The notes beneath the pieces were generated by a model. That model ran no database searches and was not told where the DNA came from. It saw only the letters and a program-made list of their open reading frames with translations. DNA of 64,000 nucleotides. It comes from Sternotherus odoratus (Eukaryota; Chordata; Testudines; Kinosternidae). Shown in pieces: positions 10,655 through 22,152 of the stretch. Numbering within the stretch: position 1 is the stretch's first letter; every line of letters starts with the position of its first letter. The position numbers and the translations under genes were made by a program. The stretch lies in assembly GCA_032164245.1 (NCBI GenBank), contig JAVMKO010000006.1:106533450-106597449 (forward strand), in the 5' to 3' direction.

Positions 10655-13600
10655 ATGGGGGGGCTCAGCTCCCAGCTGACCCTGCTGCTGGTGCTGCTGC
10701 TGCCGTCCCCAGCGCATGGTAAGAGGAACCAGAGGGGACGACCCTGCAGCCTGGGGTGGGGAGTACATCTGAGGGGGCAATCCAGTCTCTTTCCCAGGGC
10801 CTGGGTTCACGGGTGTGTGGGGATGTGAGCAAAACAGGTCCTGTGCCCTGAGGGGAAGAAATGACGCGCCGGTCCCCAGGCCCTGCCGTGAATGGAGGGT
10901 CCCTGAGCCCACTTCCAAGACACCCCCCACCCCCTCACCTTAGGGCTGGCATGACCCCTCCAGCCCCTCTGGCTCACTCCCACAGGAGCCACGGCCCCAT
11001 CACCCTCTCAGCTTCTGCTCCTGAACCCTCTGCTGCCCTTGGGCTTCGCAGGGTGGAGGGAGGACGTGTGGCTCTGAGGGACCTGGGAGCAGCCCCCTTT
11101 CATCTCGTTAACGTTCACTCTGAAACCTACTGACGCATAGTAGCCACCTATGATTTGAGGTAGATTATGGGAGGCGCTCTGGGACAGTGGATGGGGCTTT
11201 TATTCTTTTCCCTGCCTTCTACCCTCCCCAATTGGACCCTAATGCTGCTGCTCCCCCAACGGTGCTGACTCTGTGATGTCACCCCAACATTTCCATTTCC
11301 TCCGCAGGTGCAGAGGAGAGTCAAGATCAGCCAGGTAAAGAGTCAGGACGCCTGGGTTCTATCACCTGCCCTGGGAGGGGAGTAGATCTCGTGGGTTGTG
11401 GGTTACTGCTGGGGGTGGGAGGCAGAACTCTTGGGTTCTCTTACTGGTTTTGGATGAGAGATGTGCACTTTGTCTGAAGTTAACATGGCTCCCCCGGTTT
11501 GTGCAGTGTTCAGCCGTATCATAGCGGGGCAGGATGCCCAGCAAGGTCGCTGGCCCTGGCAGGTCAGTGTGCAGAAAAATGGAAACCACGTCTGTGGAGG
11601 ATCCCTCGTCTCAGCCCAGTGGGTGGTATCGGCCGCTCACTGCTTCAATGGGTGAGTGACCCTGGCTGGAGGGGCAGGTTCCTCTTCTCTGGCTTGCATC
11701 AACATCTGTTTGTGGTTTTTGTCTGTTCATTGACCTCCTGCTCACAGACTCACAGACTTTAAGGTCAGAAGAGACCTAGTGACTAGATTCTAGTCTGACC
11801 TCCTGCACCATGCAGGCCACAGAATTTTACCCACCCACTCCTGCAATAAACCTCTCACCCATGTCTGAGCTATTGAAGTCCTCAAATCAGGGTTTAAGGA
11901 CTTCAAGGTGCAGAGAATCCTCCAGCAAGTGACCCATGGCCCATGCTGCAGAGGAAGGTGAAACCCCCCCAGGGCCTCTGCTAATCTACCCTGGAGGAAA
12001 ATTCCTTCCCGACCCCAAATATGGTGATCAGCTGAACCCTGAGCATGTGGGCAAGACTCACCAGCCAGGAAAGAATTCTCTGTAGTAACTCAGATCCCAC
12101 CCCAGCTAACATCCCATCACAGGCCACTGGGCCCATCTACCACGAATAGTCAAAGATCAAGTAATTGCCAAAATGAGGCTATCCCATATGTGACGGAGTC
12201 AGACCAGAAGGGTATAGGAGAGTGCTGGAAGGCAGGTATATCAGTCTCAGGATGCGCAGGTGTCTGTTCCCTCTATAGCCAAACAAAGGCTACTCCAGGC
12301 CAATCAAGACACCTGGGGCCAATTAAGAAGGTTCTAGCAGGCAGCAGGTTAATTAGGAGCACCTGCTGTCAATTAAGGCCTTAATAAAAACCCCTGCCTC
12401 AGGCAGACAGTGTGGGTGTTTGGAAGGAGTTTGGAGGTGTTGGAGCAGAGAGCAGTTTGGAGGCGTTGGAGCAGAGAGCAGTTTGGAAGAAGGCCCTGAG
12501 GTAAGGGTGTAGGGGAGAGTAAAGAAGCAGGGACTGCTGTGGGGAAGTAGCCCAGGGAATTGTATTGTGCTTGGTGGTTAAAAGGTCAGCCATCTTAGCT
12601 GATACTATTAGGGTCCCTGGGCTGGAGCCTGGAGTAGAGGGTGGGCCTGCCCCCCCCCTCTTACCTTCCTCAATTAATCACCGAGACTAGGGAGACAACA
12701 GAGACTGTGCCAGGAAAGATAATTTCTCCTCACTGGCTTCTGATGAAAATGGCTCAATAGGCTGTGACCTTGTCTCTAAAGAAAGAAGGGCTACTTGGAT
12801 GGTCACAGTGAGCCTCTGAGGCTAGTGAAATCCGCCAAGAAACGCAGGACCCACAAGTACAGACTTGGAGCTCTGTCACACATGATACCATCCCCTTCGT
12901 GAATTTATCAGGCTTAATCTTGAAGCCAGATAGGTCTTTTGCCCCCACTCCTCCCCTGGGAAGGCTCTTCCAGAATTTCACTCCTCTGATGGTTAGAAAC
13001 CTTCGTCTAATTACCAGTCTAAACTTCCTGATGGCCAATTTATATCCATTTGTTCTTGTGTCCACACTGGTACTGAGCTGAAATAATTCCTCTCCCTCCC
13101 TGGTGTTCATCCCTCTGATATATTTATAGAGAGTAATCAGATCTCCCCTCAGCTTTCTTTTGGATAGACTAAACAAGACAAGCTCCTAGAGTCTCCTCTC
13201 ATAAGACAGGTTTTCCATTCCTCGGATCATCCGAGTAGCTCTTCTCTGCACCTGTTCCAGTTTGAATTCATCCTTCTTGAACATGGGAGACCAGAACTGC
13301 ACACAGCATTCCAGATGAGGTCTCCCCAGTGCCTTGTATAACGGTACTAACCCCTCCTTATCTCCACTGGAAATACCTCACCTGACGCAACCCAAGACCG
13401 CATTAGCTTTTTTCTCTTGGTCAATCCATCCCCATGGTGCTGCACAGTTGTGTTGCTGTCCCTGCCCCAGAGGTGGCTGCATCTCAGTATCACAATATCT
13501 TCCTCTCTTCCTCTTCTCTCCTCCAGCTCTCTGCCCTATTCTCAGTACCGTCTGGTACTGGGGGTGCACCAGCTCCTCCCTCTCTCTCCAACTCCGGTCC

Positions 13601-15880
13601 TGGCCGAGGTGCAGAAAATCATCCGCCACCCCAGTTACAATGGCACGAACAAAGTTGCTGACATCGCCTTGGTGAGGCTGAAGGAGCCAGTGGAATCCAC
13701 GCAATTCATCCGGCCCATCTCACTTCTGCAGACGTCCCACCTGCTCTCCGTGGGGGAGAAGTGTTGGGTCACCGGCTGGGGAAATGTTGAAGTGAACCGT
13801 AAGAGTCAGAGAGGCACTGGGAGGCCATAATTGTTAGTGGGTTGGGGAGAGCAGTTCCCTGCTCTGTCCATGCCCCTTCCCACCCCATCTGAAGGGCTTC
13901 CTGGAGCCGGTGTGGCGTGGAGCTGTGGGGCTGGAGCCGGAGCCTCTGGGGGCACCTCTGGCACCTCAGCCTTGCTGTGGGAGTGAGGGGGACGGACAGG
14001 GCTGTTGCTGCAGTCCAGGTAAGTTGCCCCCTGGGTGCGCGTGCAGGACGGAGAGGCTAAAAGCTGCCCCTGCGGAGGGCAGGAGCGAGGTGCCCCACGA
14101 TGGGAGCTGGGCTTGGCCCCGGGTGGGTGCTGCAGCTCCCAGCCCCACGCAACCGGGGAGGGATTGTGGGGTGAGGGACGGGGTGGGGGGCATTGTCTGT
14201 GAGGGGTAGGGTTTGTGTCAGGAATGGTTGGGGAGGGGGTTCGGTGTGGATAGTGCCGGACTTTGGGGATTGTGGGTTTGTAAGGGGGCTTGTGAACTTT
14301 TTTGTAAACAAACAAAAAATTGCAAAGTGCAAATGTATAAAAGCCACACAAAAAAGGGGGGGATGGGCAAAAAATTTGTTGCTTGGGTGGCAAAAAACCT
14401 AGAGCCACCCTGCCTGTCCCCCAAACCGCCTCCCCTGAGCAATGCGGCCCAGAGAGTTAGCAGGGGGCCTGGCACGAGCAGCAGGAGTGGGACCGCCCCA
14501 CATTCACCTGCTCCGCTCTGCCGGCTCCCTGCCGTGTCCCACCACTGTCGGTGAGTGCAGGGAGGCGGGCCCGACTCCTGCTGCCGACCCCAGGCCCCCA
14601 CGAATCCCCCGGACCGCCTGTGCTGGGCCATAGTGGGAGATAGTCACACCTGCAGAAACCTGCCTTGACACCTCTCCGGAATGGCACAGGCACAAACGGC
14701 TCCTCCGTACCCTGGATTGCTGGGTGCAGGGAGCACCCGGTGGAATAACCCTGCCCCCCCTTCTCCCCCTCCAGAGCCCCTCCCAGGACCCCAGACCCTG
14801 CAGCAGCTGGAGGTTCCCATCCTCAGTACACCGGCCTGCAATGATCGTTACAACACACTCTCGGGTCCAGACAAAGCTGTGGATTTGAATCCAGTCAAAA
14901 GTGACATGATCTGCGCTGGGTACATGGACAGCAACAAGGGATTCTGCCATGTGAGAGCCTTTCCTCCCAGCGGATTGTGGGTATTACAGCACCACTGCCC
15001 AGACCCCGGCCGAGATCAGAGCCCCCTTGTGCCGGGTGATGCCCAGACCCCGGCCGAGATCAGGGCCCCCAAGTGCCGGGTGATGCCCAGACCCCGGCCG
15101 AGATCAGGGCCCCCAAGTGCCGGGTGATGCCCAGACCCCGGCCGAGATCAGGGCCCCCAAGTGCCGGGTGATGCCCAGACCCCGGCCGAGATCAGGGCCC
15201 CATTGTGCCGGGTGATGCCCAGACCCCGGCCGAGATCAGGGCCTCCTTGTACCGGGTGATGCCCAGACCCCGGACGAGATCAGAGCCTCCTTGTGCCGGG
15301 TGATGCCCAGACCCCGGCCGAGATCAGGGCCCCATTGTGCCGGGTGATGCCCAGACCCCGGCCGAGATCAGGGCCTCCTTGTGCCGGGTGATGCCCAGAC
15401 CCCGGCCGAGATCAGGGCCCCCAAGTGCCGGGTGATGCCCAGACCCCGGCCGAGATCAGGGCCCCCAAGTGCCGGGTGATGCCCAGACCCCGGCCGAGAT
15501 CAGGGCCCCATTGTGCCGGGTGATGCCCAGACCCCTCTGACAGAGGTCACTGCTCCTGTTGCTCAGACCGGGTATGTTCTGTGACCCTCCTCCAGCCTTT
15601 GCTCTCCCGGTGACCCCCATTTCTCTCTCTCTAGGGTGACTCTGGGGGGCCCCTGGCCTGTCAGCTGGGTGGCACCTGGTACCTGGCTGGAGTCGTGAGC
15701 TGGTTTAGGATCACATCTGTGAATGGAATTGTTTGTTCTGAGCCCAAGTTCCCCGGGGTCTTCAGCCGGGTGACGGCCTACGACAGCTGGATCCAGGGGG
15801 AAATGAACGGCGTGGGCCCCTCTGCTGTCGCTTCTCCAGCCGCGTTGATACTTGCCGCCCTCCTCCTCGCCGCCCTGTGA
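10655..15880 (+). CDS. Protease A: secreted/GPI-type S1A serine protease with atypical pocket
   Basis: Exons are 10655-10718, 11308-11334, 11507-11651, 13527-13798, 14775-14950 and 15635-15880, a 930-nt frame encoding 309 aa. The product has a Leu-rich signal peptide and a short propeptide. The activation site is SR|IIAG. His57 lies in AAHC, Asp102 in ADIALVRL and Ser195 in GDSGGP. The tail is hydrophobic ([12 protein letters not shown]), suggesting GPI anchoring or a membrane segment. Family members tether the propeptide through a Cys paired with Cys122. Here the propeptide has no Cys and position 122 is Ser (RPISLL). Pocket positions read Gly189, Phe190, His192 and Phe216 instead of Asp189 and Gly216, so trypsin-like specificity is unlikely. 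A CR1/LTR nest fills intron 3 and a 44-bp minisatellite fills intron 5. It is closest in plan to prostasin/tryptase-like genes; no specific orthologue is claimed. Confidence 0.85.
11745..12188 (-). mobile_element. CR1 LINE 3' part, first segment (protease A intron 3)
   Basis: It contains the CR1 3' sequence read in reverse (tctagtctgacctcctgcac and following). The element is interrupted at 12189 and resumes at 12881. Confidence 0.7.
12189..12880 (+). mobile_element. LTR inserted into the intronic CR1
   Basis: It starts tgtgacggagtcagacc and ends ggagctctgtcaca, with TG...CA ends and an internal ttaataaaaacc box. It splits a CR1 copy whose two halves are collinear across it. The flanks ccata and catga share only part of a duplication. 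Confidence 0.65.
12881..13430 (-). mobile_element. CR1 LINE coding part, second segment
   Basis: On the minus strand the frame around 12754-13176 carries the CR1 ORF2 C-terminal pattern [17 protein letters not shown] and related motifs, here truncated. It lies in protease A intron 3 just before exon 4. Confidence 0.75.
14996..15537 (+). repeat. 44-bp minisatellite, about 12 copies (protease A intron 5)
   Basis: The unit starts gatgcccagaccccggccga and ends gggccccattgtgccgggt, with small variants. It resembles one block of the old amniote repeat whose reverse complement ends in gcccttcggggcaggaactg (compare 58860-58990), so one intronic repeat block seems to have expanded in tandem. Confidence 0.9.
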
Positions 15881-16335
15881 GCCCTGCCGCCCTCCTCCTC
15901 GCCGCCCTGTGAGCCCTGCCGCCCTCCTCCTCGCCGCCCTGTGAGCCCTGCCGCCCTCCTCCTCGCCGCCCTGTGAGCCCTGCCGCCCTCCTCCTCGCCG
16001 CCCTGTGAGCCCTGCCGCCCTCCTCCTCGCCGCCCTGTGAGCCCTGCCGCCCTCCTCCTCGCCGCCCTGTGAGCCCTGCCGCCCTCCTCCTCGCCGCCCT
16101 GTGAGCCCTGCCGCCCTCCTCCTCGCCGCCCTGTGAGCCCTGCCGCCCTCCTCCTCGCCGCCCTGTGAGCCCTGCCGCCCTCCTCCTCGCCGCCCTGTGA
16201 GCCCTGCCGCCCTCCTCCTCGCCGCCCTGTGAGCCCTGCCGCCCTCCTCCTCGCCGCCCTGTGAGCCCTGCCGCCCTCCTCCTCGCCGCCCTGTGAGCCC
16301 TGCCGCCCTCCTCCTCGCCGCCCTGTGAGCCCTGC
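15854..16335 (+). repeat. 32-bp minisatellite continuing from the protease A stop codon, about 15 copies
   Basis: The unit gccgccctcctcctcgccgc plus cctgtgagccct equals the last eight codons and the stop of protease A plus a few bases. The first copy is coding; later copies lie in the 3' untranslated region and each repeats the TGA. The unit length is not a multiple of three. Long antisense frames through it are artefacts of the repeat. Confidence 0.9.
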
Positions 16336-16595
16336 ACGGACCTGCCCCTGGCACTGCCAGGCCGACCCCCCTCAGCATGTCCATAGACCCCCCCCCCCTT
16401 GGTGTGGGCCCCGCGTTGCTGGGGTGTGTGGGACGTAGCTGGGAGAGGCTGGTGGATGGAAGCTCAGGGGTGCTATGGGGAAGGTGAGGGCAGAGGGTGG
16501 GGGGTTATATCCAGCCCTTCCTTCAGCTCTGCAGCGCCCCCCAGGGGTGACTGGGAAGCCGACGAGGAAGGGCCCTGCAGCCGTTTTAATCCCAC

Positions 16596-17297
16596 TGTCA
16601 CGGAGCGCCCGGGCGATGCTCTGGAACTGCTCCCTACGAAGCCAGTCAGGACTCTGGGGGGAGCTTCCTCTCCGTACACAGCCTGTCTCCCGGGCTAGGA
16701 GCTTCACAGGTTCCAGCTTCCACCTTCCTGGGTCTGACCTCGGAGCATTCAGCACCTTCTGCCCCTCTGTGTGCTTCCCTCAGCAAACCCGCCTGGGCGG
16801 GGTCCTGGGGGAGCCCATGGGTTCTGCACCCCAAATCCACAGTCAGACATGACTCTCAGCCAGCCAGTAAAACAGAGGTTTATTAGATGACAGGAACATG
16901 ATCTAAAACTGAGCTTGTAGGTACCCGGACCCCTCAGCTGCATCTATTTTGGGGGCCCAGAGAGGCCAGACCCTGTCTGGGCCTCCCTCCCTCTTCCCCA
17001 GCCGGCTGCAGAGTGAAACTCACTCTCCAACCCCTCCCCTGCGTTCCTTTGTCTCTTTCCCGGGCTAGGTGAAGATCCCCTGACCTCCCACCAACAGGTT
17101 CAGCTGACACCTTGCAGAGAGGGGGAAGGGTTAGGCCCCCAGACTGGGCATCGGCGACTTGCTTACACTGTCTCTCTGTTCTGCACCAACTACACCCCCT
17201 TATCCCGCCACACAGACACTCAGGAAATGCACAGGGGAAACTGAGGCACCCCCACACTCTCCAGAGGCAACACTAAGAGCATTCCTGCTCTGTCACA
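16596..17297 (-). mobile_element. LTR, family 2, copy 1
   Basis: On the plus strand it starts tgtcacggagcgcccgg and ends ctgctctgtcaca. The copies at 19883-20535 and 48042-48684 share cagtcagacatgactctca and the cggagcattcagcacctt block. The polyadenylation-type signal is on the minus strand, giving the sense. Flanks cccac and tccac are a near-match 5-bp duplication. Confidence 0.75.
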
Positions 17298-17424
17298 TCC
17301 ACGACTTGTGCCCTGAAAATCAGCAATAAATCGACTTTTCAAATTGTGTCTCTGCCTGATAACAGCCAAGACCAGCCCTGCAGCTGCCGGCGCCGCCTTC
17401 CACTGGCGCCGCAACTCGGTGTTC

Positions 17425-17830
17425 GCTGCCCGTCACGCCGGGTGCTGCAGAGACTGACCCTGGACGGGGCGGGATGTGTCAGCCAGGGCTGGAGGAGGGG
17501 GGTGAGGGGGTGAACTTATGCGGGACGGGGCACAAGGGAAGGAGCCATTGCAGGGCAAATGATAAAGTCTCATTCAGGGGAGGGGTTGTTTTTATAGCTC
17601 CCCCCGCCAAATAGCGCCCGTCCCACTCTCCCTCCTCTGGCACCAGATTGCTGTAGAGGCAGGAAATCTCCCTGGCACCAGCGGCTCTTGCCGGCAGGTA
17701 TCAAAGGCCGCAGCCTCCCACCCTGCTCTACCCCGTTGGGCTCCAGAAAACTCTGTCTCCTTCTGGCAGCAACCCCGCGACCTGCCCCGCAGTAGCTGGC
17801 GCCGCCTCCCGCTAGGGTCAGTCCTGCCAC
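17425..17830 (-). repeat. Dispersed repeat family 3, third copy
   Basis: The pieces gggtgctgcagagactgac, tcagccagggctgga and the ggaaatctccctgg block match 9840-10060. No gene is seen between here and about 18540 beyond GC-rich unassigned sequence. Confidence 0.6.
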
Positions 17831-18539
17831 CGCCCCCCCCCCCCGGCTCTGTGGGTAGTGGCCTCCCATTGCACTGATATACTGAGACCCTCACCCCGCT
17901 GCCAAGTGTGTGTCCAGCGGGGAAGCGCTACCGGGGCGGTGGGTGAGCGACAGTGGGCAGAGAACAAAGCCCATCAGGCGAGAGGGGGTAGAGAGCAGAG
18001 AGGAGTGGGGGGGGGGTGTCGGGGGGAAGGGGCAATGTGGGGGATGGGGCCATGGTTCGAGCAGCTGTGAGGGGCCCCCCCACACTTGTAGAGAGCGTCT
18101 GTCCCCCTGTTCTGCAGCCTGTGATGTGGGGGAGCTCAGACCAGATGGTCATGATGTTTTTTCTGGCCGCAGAAGTCTGAGTCTGTCCCCCATGGCCCAC
18201 CCCCTGGGCCAGCCAGTCCCCTCCCTGCAGCTGGATCGGACCCAGCATGCCCGAAAGCAGAAAGGTCCTTTCCCCTTATCGGATCCGTCTGGTCTCGCCC
18301 ACTCCAGCTCTTCCCACAGGGGCGTCCTGATTTTCTCTACCAGGTTTTTGAGGTGGGTCTCTGGGCTGAGATCCGGCTCCAGTGAGCCGCCAGGCAACCC
18401 CGGCAGTTGTGGCCGCACTCGATGGAGATGGGGTCACTTCAGATGTTCAGGCTGATGGAGCAGGTGACGTCCTCCCAGAGTCACTCGGTCCCTCCGACCC
18501 CACAGGCCTGGGGAGATCCACCGGGTCAGGAGCTGGCCC

Positions 18540-18690
18540 AGGGCGTGGGGGGTGGGAGATGGTGAGACCTGGGGGGAGGGGATAGACAGGACTCCTGGGT
18601 TCTACCCTGGCCCTGGGAGGAGAGTGGGGTCTGGTGAGTTACAGCGGGGAGAGGGGCTGGGAGCCAGGACTCCTGGGTTCTCTCCCTGGT
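18540..18690 (+). repeat. 75-bp tRNA-like dispersed unit, two copies
   Basis: It contains the unit with ggactcctgggttct and tctggtgag variants. Better copies are at 26740-26900, 36600-36870 and 56295-56540. Confidence 0.6.
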
Positions 18691-18869
18691 TTCCCACCAC
18701 TGTTCTGGGTAAGTTCCTATAGGGCTGCTGTGAGCTGGCCACTCCCATTGTCTGGCCGGGCTGGCGAGTGCCAAGCCTACCCGCTGTGCCCGCTGCAGGT
18801 GGGGGGGTTGGACCTTAGCCCTGCCGGGGCCCTTCAGCCTTGATCCCAGCCCTGAGCCCGGCCCTGCCC

Positions 18870-19000
18870 CCCAGCTCTGCCGATGCCCCCCACTCCCGAC
18901 CCGCAGCCCCCCCCCCCCCGCTCTGCCGGTGCCCCCCACTCCCGACCCGCAGCCCCCCCCGCTCTGCCGGTGCCCCCCACTCCCCACCTGTCCCCCCCAG
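18870..19000 (+). repeat. Minisatellite, about 46-bp unit, three copies
   Basis: The unit ctctgccggtgccccccact is followed by cccgacccgcag and a C run of variable length. It lies in GC-rich, gene-free sequence. Confidence 0.75.
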
Positions 19001-19597
19001 CTCCGCTCCTGTCGCTCACCCCGGGGAAGAGACCAGAGCGCAGCCCCCGGGGTCAATTCTCCGGCGCCTCCCGAGTCTCCGCGTCTCTCCGCCCCGAGCC
19101 CGGCCGCTCCCCGCTCGGTTCCACTTTCACTCTCCGCCGGGTGCGGCTGAGGGCTCCCGGCTCCTCCCCCCGGAGTCCAGGGCTGGTGCCTGCTCAGGGT
19201 GGGGGGCGGCCCCCCAGCTGCATGAGTCCCCCCCATCCTCCCTGGCCCCTCCCTGCAGCTCCCCGGGGGTAGCTGGGGGGGAGCAGCCCAAAAAGCAGCA
19301 GGAAGGGGCCGGACCCCACCCTGGGACCGAGCAGAACCGCTCAGTCCTGGCAAAAACGGGGGGGCACCTGGCCTCACATGCCCCCCCCCGGGAGGAAATG
19401 TCCCACCCCTGTGGGGAACTGTCCCCTCTCTCCTGGGGTCCGGGGAAAGGATCCGAGTCCTGGCTCCGGCTCCCTTCACCCGGGTTCGGCCTGACCTGGA
19501 GGGATCCCCCTCCACTCAGCTGGGTCACAGAGTCCCCGTGACCCCGACACGGCTGGGCCCGGGGCACCTGGGATAATTCACCCCCATCCCCCATCTG

Positions 19598-19882
19598 CTC
19601 ACGGTCCCGTAGGACAGGGGCTGGGGGGTCCCCACTCCGGGGAGAATTCACCCCCCGTCTGGTCGGGGTCCCGTGGGACAGGGCCTGGGGGGTCCCCACT
19701 CCGGGGAGAATTCACCCCCCCGTCTGGTCGGGGTCCCGTGGGACAGGGGCTGGGGGGTCCCTGCTCCGGGGAGAATTCACCCCCCGTCTGGTTGGGGTCC
19801 CGTGGAACAGGGCTTGGGGGGTCCCCGCTCCGGGGAGAATTCACCCCCCTCTGGTCGGGGTCCCGTAGGACAGGGCCTGGGG
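19598..19882 (+). repeat. 64-bp minisatellite, about 4.5 copies
   Basis: The unit ggggagaattcaccccccgt continues with ctggtcggggtcccgtgg and a G-rich block. It ends where LTR family 2 copy 2 begins. Confidence 0.85.
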
Positions 19883-20535
19883 TGTCACGGAGCGCCCGGG
19901 CGACGGTCTGGAACCGCTCCCTAGGAAGCCAGACCGGACTCCGGGTGAAGGGCCCCTTCTCCGTACACAGCCTGTTTCCCAGGCCAGGAGCTTCAGGGGT
20001 CCCCACTTCCACCTTCCTGGGTCTGACCTCGGAGCATTCAGCACCTTCTGCCCCTCCGTGCGCTTCCCCCAGCAAGCCCGCCTGGGCGGGGTCCTGGGGG
20101 AGCCCGTGGATTCTGCACCCCAAATCCACAGTCAGACATGACTCTCAACCAGCCAGCAGAATAGACGGTTTATTCGATGACTTCTAATCACAGCGAGCGT
20201 GAGTCCTCAGCTGGATCCATCTTGGGGCCAGAGAGCGAGATCGCTGCTCTCCCCTCTCCTGCCTGGCTCCAGCTCAAAAACCAGACTGACCCAAAAACCC
20301 CTCTAGCCCCTCCCCGCTCTCCTTTGTCCCTTGTCTGGTTTCCCGGGGTAGGAGGCATCACCTGACCTCCCTCCAACAGGTTCAGCTGACCTCCCTCCCC
20401 CACTTGGGGTCAGGTTACAGCTTCACCTTGGCTTTGCTTTGCATCAGCTACGCATTCCTTTCCCTCCACATAGAGGCCCAAGAAATGCATAGGGGAAACT
20501 GAGGCACACACACACAGTACTCCCACTTCGTCACA
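19883..20535 (-). mobile_element. LTR, family 2, copy 2
   Basis: It starts tgtcacggagcgcccgggcg and ends cacttcgtcaca, collinear with 16596-17297. There is no clear target duplication. It is followed to about 20860 by A/T-rich unassigned sequence. Confidence 0.75.
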
Positions 20536-20861
20536 CCTTCTCACCCACCAGTACCTGTGCGGCAAAAAGGGGAAAGTGAAGCACACTCAGGCCTCCCACA
20601 AATATTTCAAAATGCTCCCCCTTTGCCCAGGAGGGTATTAAGAGCCAGACCCAGAGGGGATAGAACTGAAGGTGAAGAGTGGTTTTGTCACATAGTGTAG
20701 AAGTGATCAATGAAATTGTTTTTAATTGAATGCTTTATTGAGATAACTGCCTAAGTAAAGTTTAATGAATGACAAAACATTCATTCATAAAACCGGTTAT
20801 CCCAATAATTGGATAATTGACAATTAAGCTGCTTGTTAAGAGCCGCAGCTGTTTAGGGTGG

Positions 20862-22008
20862 TGTGACGGTGCTGTTCCTGGTGGGTCCAACTGAGGGTGC
20901 CAAATCAGGACAAATTGCTTCCAAAAGGGCAACTAGAGCCCAAAGCTGGGGTTTCTCCACCACTAAGGCAAACCAAACCAGCCAAACAGAAAAGACTTTG
21001 GTCTCACCCCACTGGCTAACCACAAGTCACACAAGCAATTCCCTTAGACACTCCAGATTCCCAGGATCACCACCACCAGCCACCTGTCCTGGGGAACAAT
21101 GGTTATGAAAACCAATCCCCCAAATAAAGAAAACGGTTCTCCCCAATTCCAAAGAATCAGGCCCCAGACCCAGGTCAATATACAAATCAGATCTTCCCAC
21201 AAATCACGCTGTTGCCAATCCTTTAGAATCTAAAATCTAAAGGTTTATTATACAAGGAAAAAGGTCTAGGTGAGGGTTAGGAATGGTTAAAAGAAATCAA
21301 TGACATGCAGTAATGGCACATCGCTTGGTTCAGGCTTGCAGCAAAGGTAGAATAACTGCAGGTTCAAATCAAAGACTCTGGAATGCCCTTCAGGGATGGG
21401 TCATTCAGTCCTTTCCGCAGAGCTCCCATGTGTAGCAAAGTCCCATCCAGGGGTAGGTACCAGGCTGGAGACTGAAGACAAAGATGGGGGTGGGGTATCA
21501 CCCTTTTATCCTTCCCAGGTGCAGGAATTTCCTTTGTCCCTTGCTGTGGAAACTTACAGCAAAATGGAGTTTGAGTCAGTTGGGCAGATCACATGACTAT
21601 GCATTGTGACTCAGGATTCACAGGTGGGGCCCTTAGCCACCGTCTATCTTGCATGTTCTCTGGTAGACTTCTCCTGGGGATTGGAGCATTCCCAGCTCCC
21701 AGAGTCCATTGTGTAGCTGATAGTCCCTTAATGGGCCATCAAGCCGGCCAGGCGGAGCTAACGGGACCTTGTCTGGGATTTCACCCAGAAGCAAAGCATA
21801 AATTTGAAATGCAGACACTATATAGCCAATATTCATAACTTTAGCTACAAAAAAGATCCACACATCCAGATCGCATAATCATAATCAGCAGACCATAACC
21901 TAGCCGTAGACACCTTATAGGACCCCTTGACATAAGATCTGGTGCCCCTACAGGACTTTGGGTTCACCAATGATCTATAGGATCCCAGATCATTTCAGTA
22001 ACGTGACA
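20862..22008 (-). mobile_element. Solo LTR, family 1, copy C, with 5-bp duplication
   Basis: It starts tgtgacggtgctgttcctgg and ends cagtaacgtgaca. The 5-bp sequence ggtgg flanks it at 20857-20861 and 22009-22013, so this is an intact solo LTR insertion made by a retroviral-type integrase. Confidence 0.9.
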
Positions 22009-22152
22009 GGTGGCTGCCCTTGTAAATTCACTTTCAATCCAATTGCTGCTTAAATCACTGAGACTTGAACTGTTTCAACATTGTAACTTTAATTAATGGC
22101 TTAATTAATTAATTAAAGGCCCCCACTAATCCCAATTTCTCTGCTCTTCCAG

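Noticed and set aside
10031..10930. 299-codon minus-strand open frame over protease A exon 1
   Set aside because: GC-rich shadow frame antisense to a splice-supported exon and repeat family 3; no homology-like motif.
14199..14420. Possible RNA gene in protease A intron 4
   Set aside because: A/T-rich low-complexity stretch without a tRNA, snoRNA or hairpin pattern that I could support.
14996..15537. CRISPR-like regular repeat
   Set aside because: Units are contiguous with no unique spacers; it is a minisatellite in a vertebrate intron.
15563..16384. 273-codon antisense frame of Gly/Glu/Arg repeats
   Set aside because: It is the reverse reading of the 32-bp minisatellite at the end of protease A; there is no start context, splice signal or domain.
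18526..19515. 329-codon minus-strand open frame
   Set aside because: Gly/Pro/Arg-rich frame in high-GC sequence crossing a minisatellite; no domain, splice sites or codon bias.
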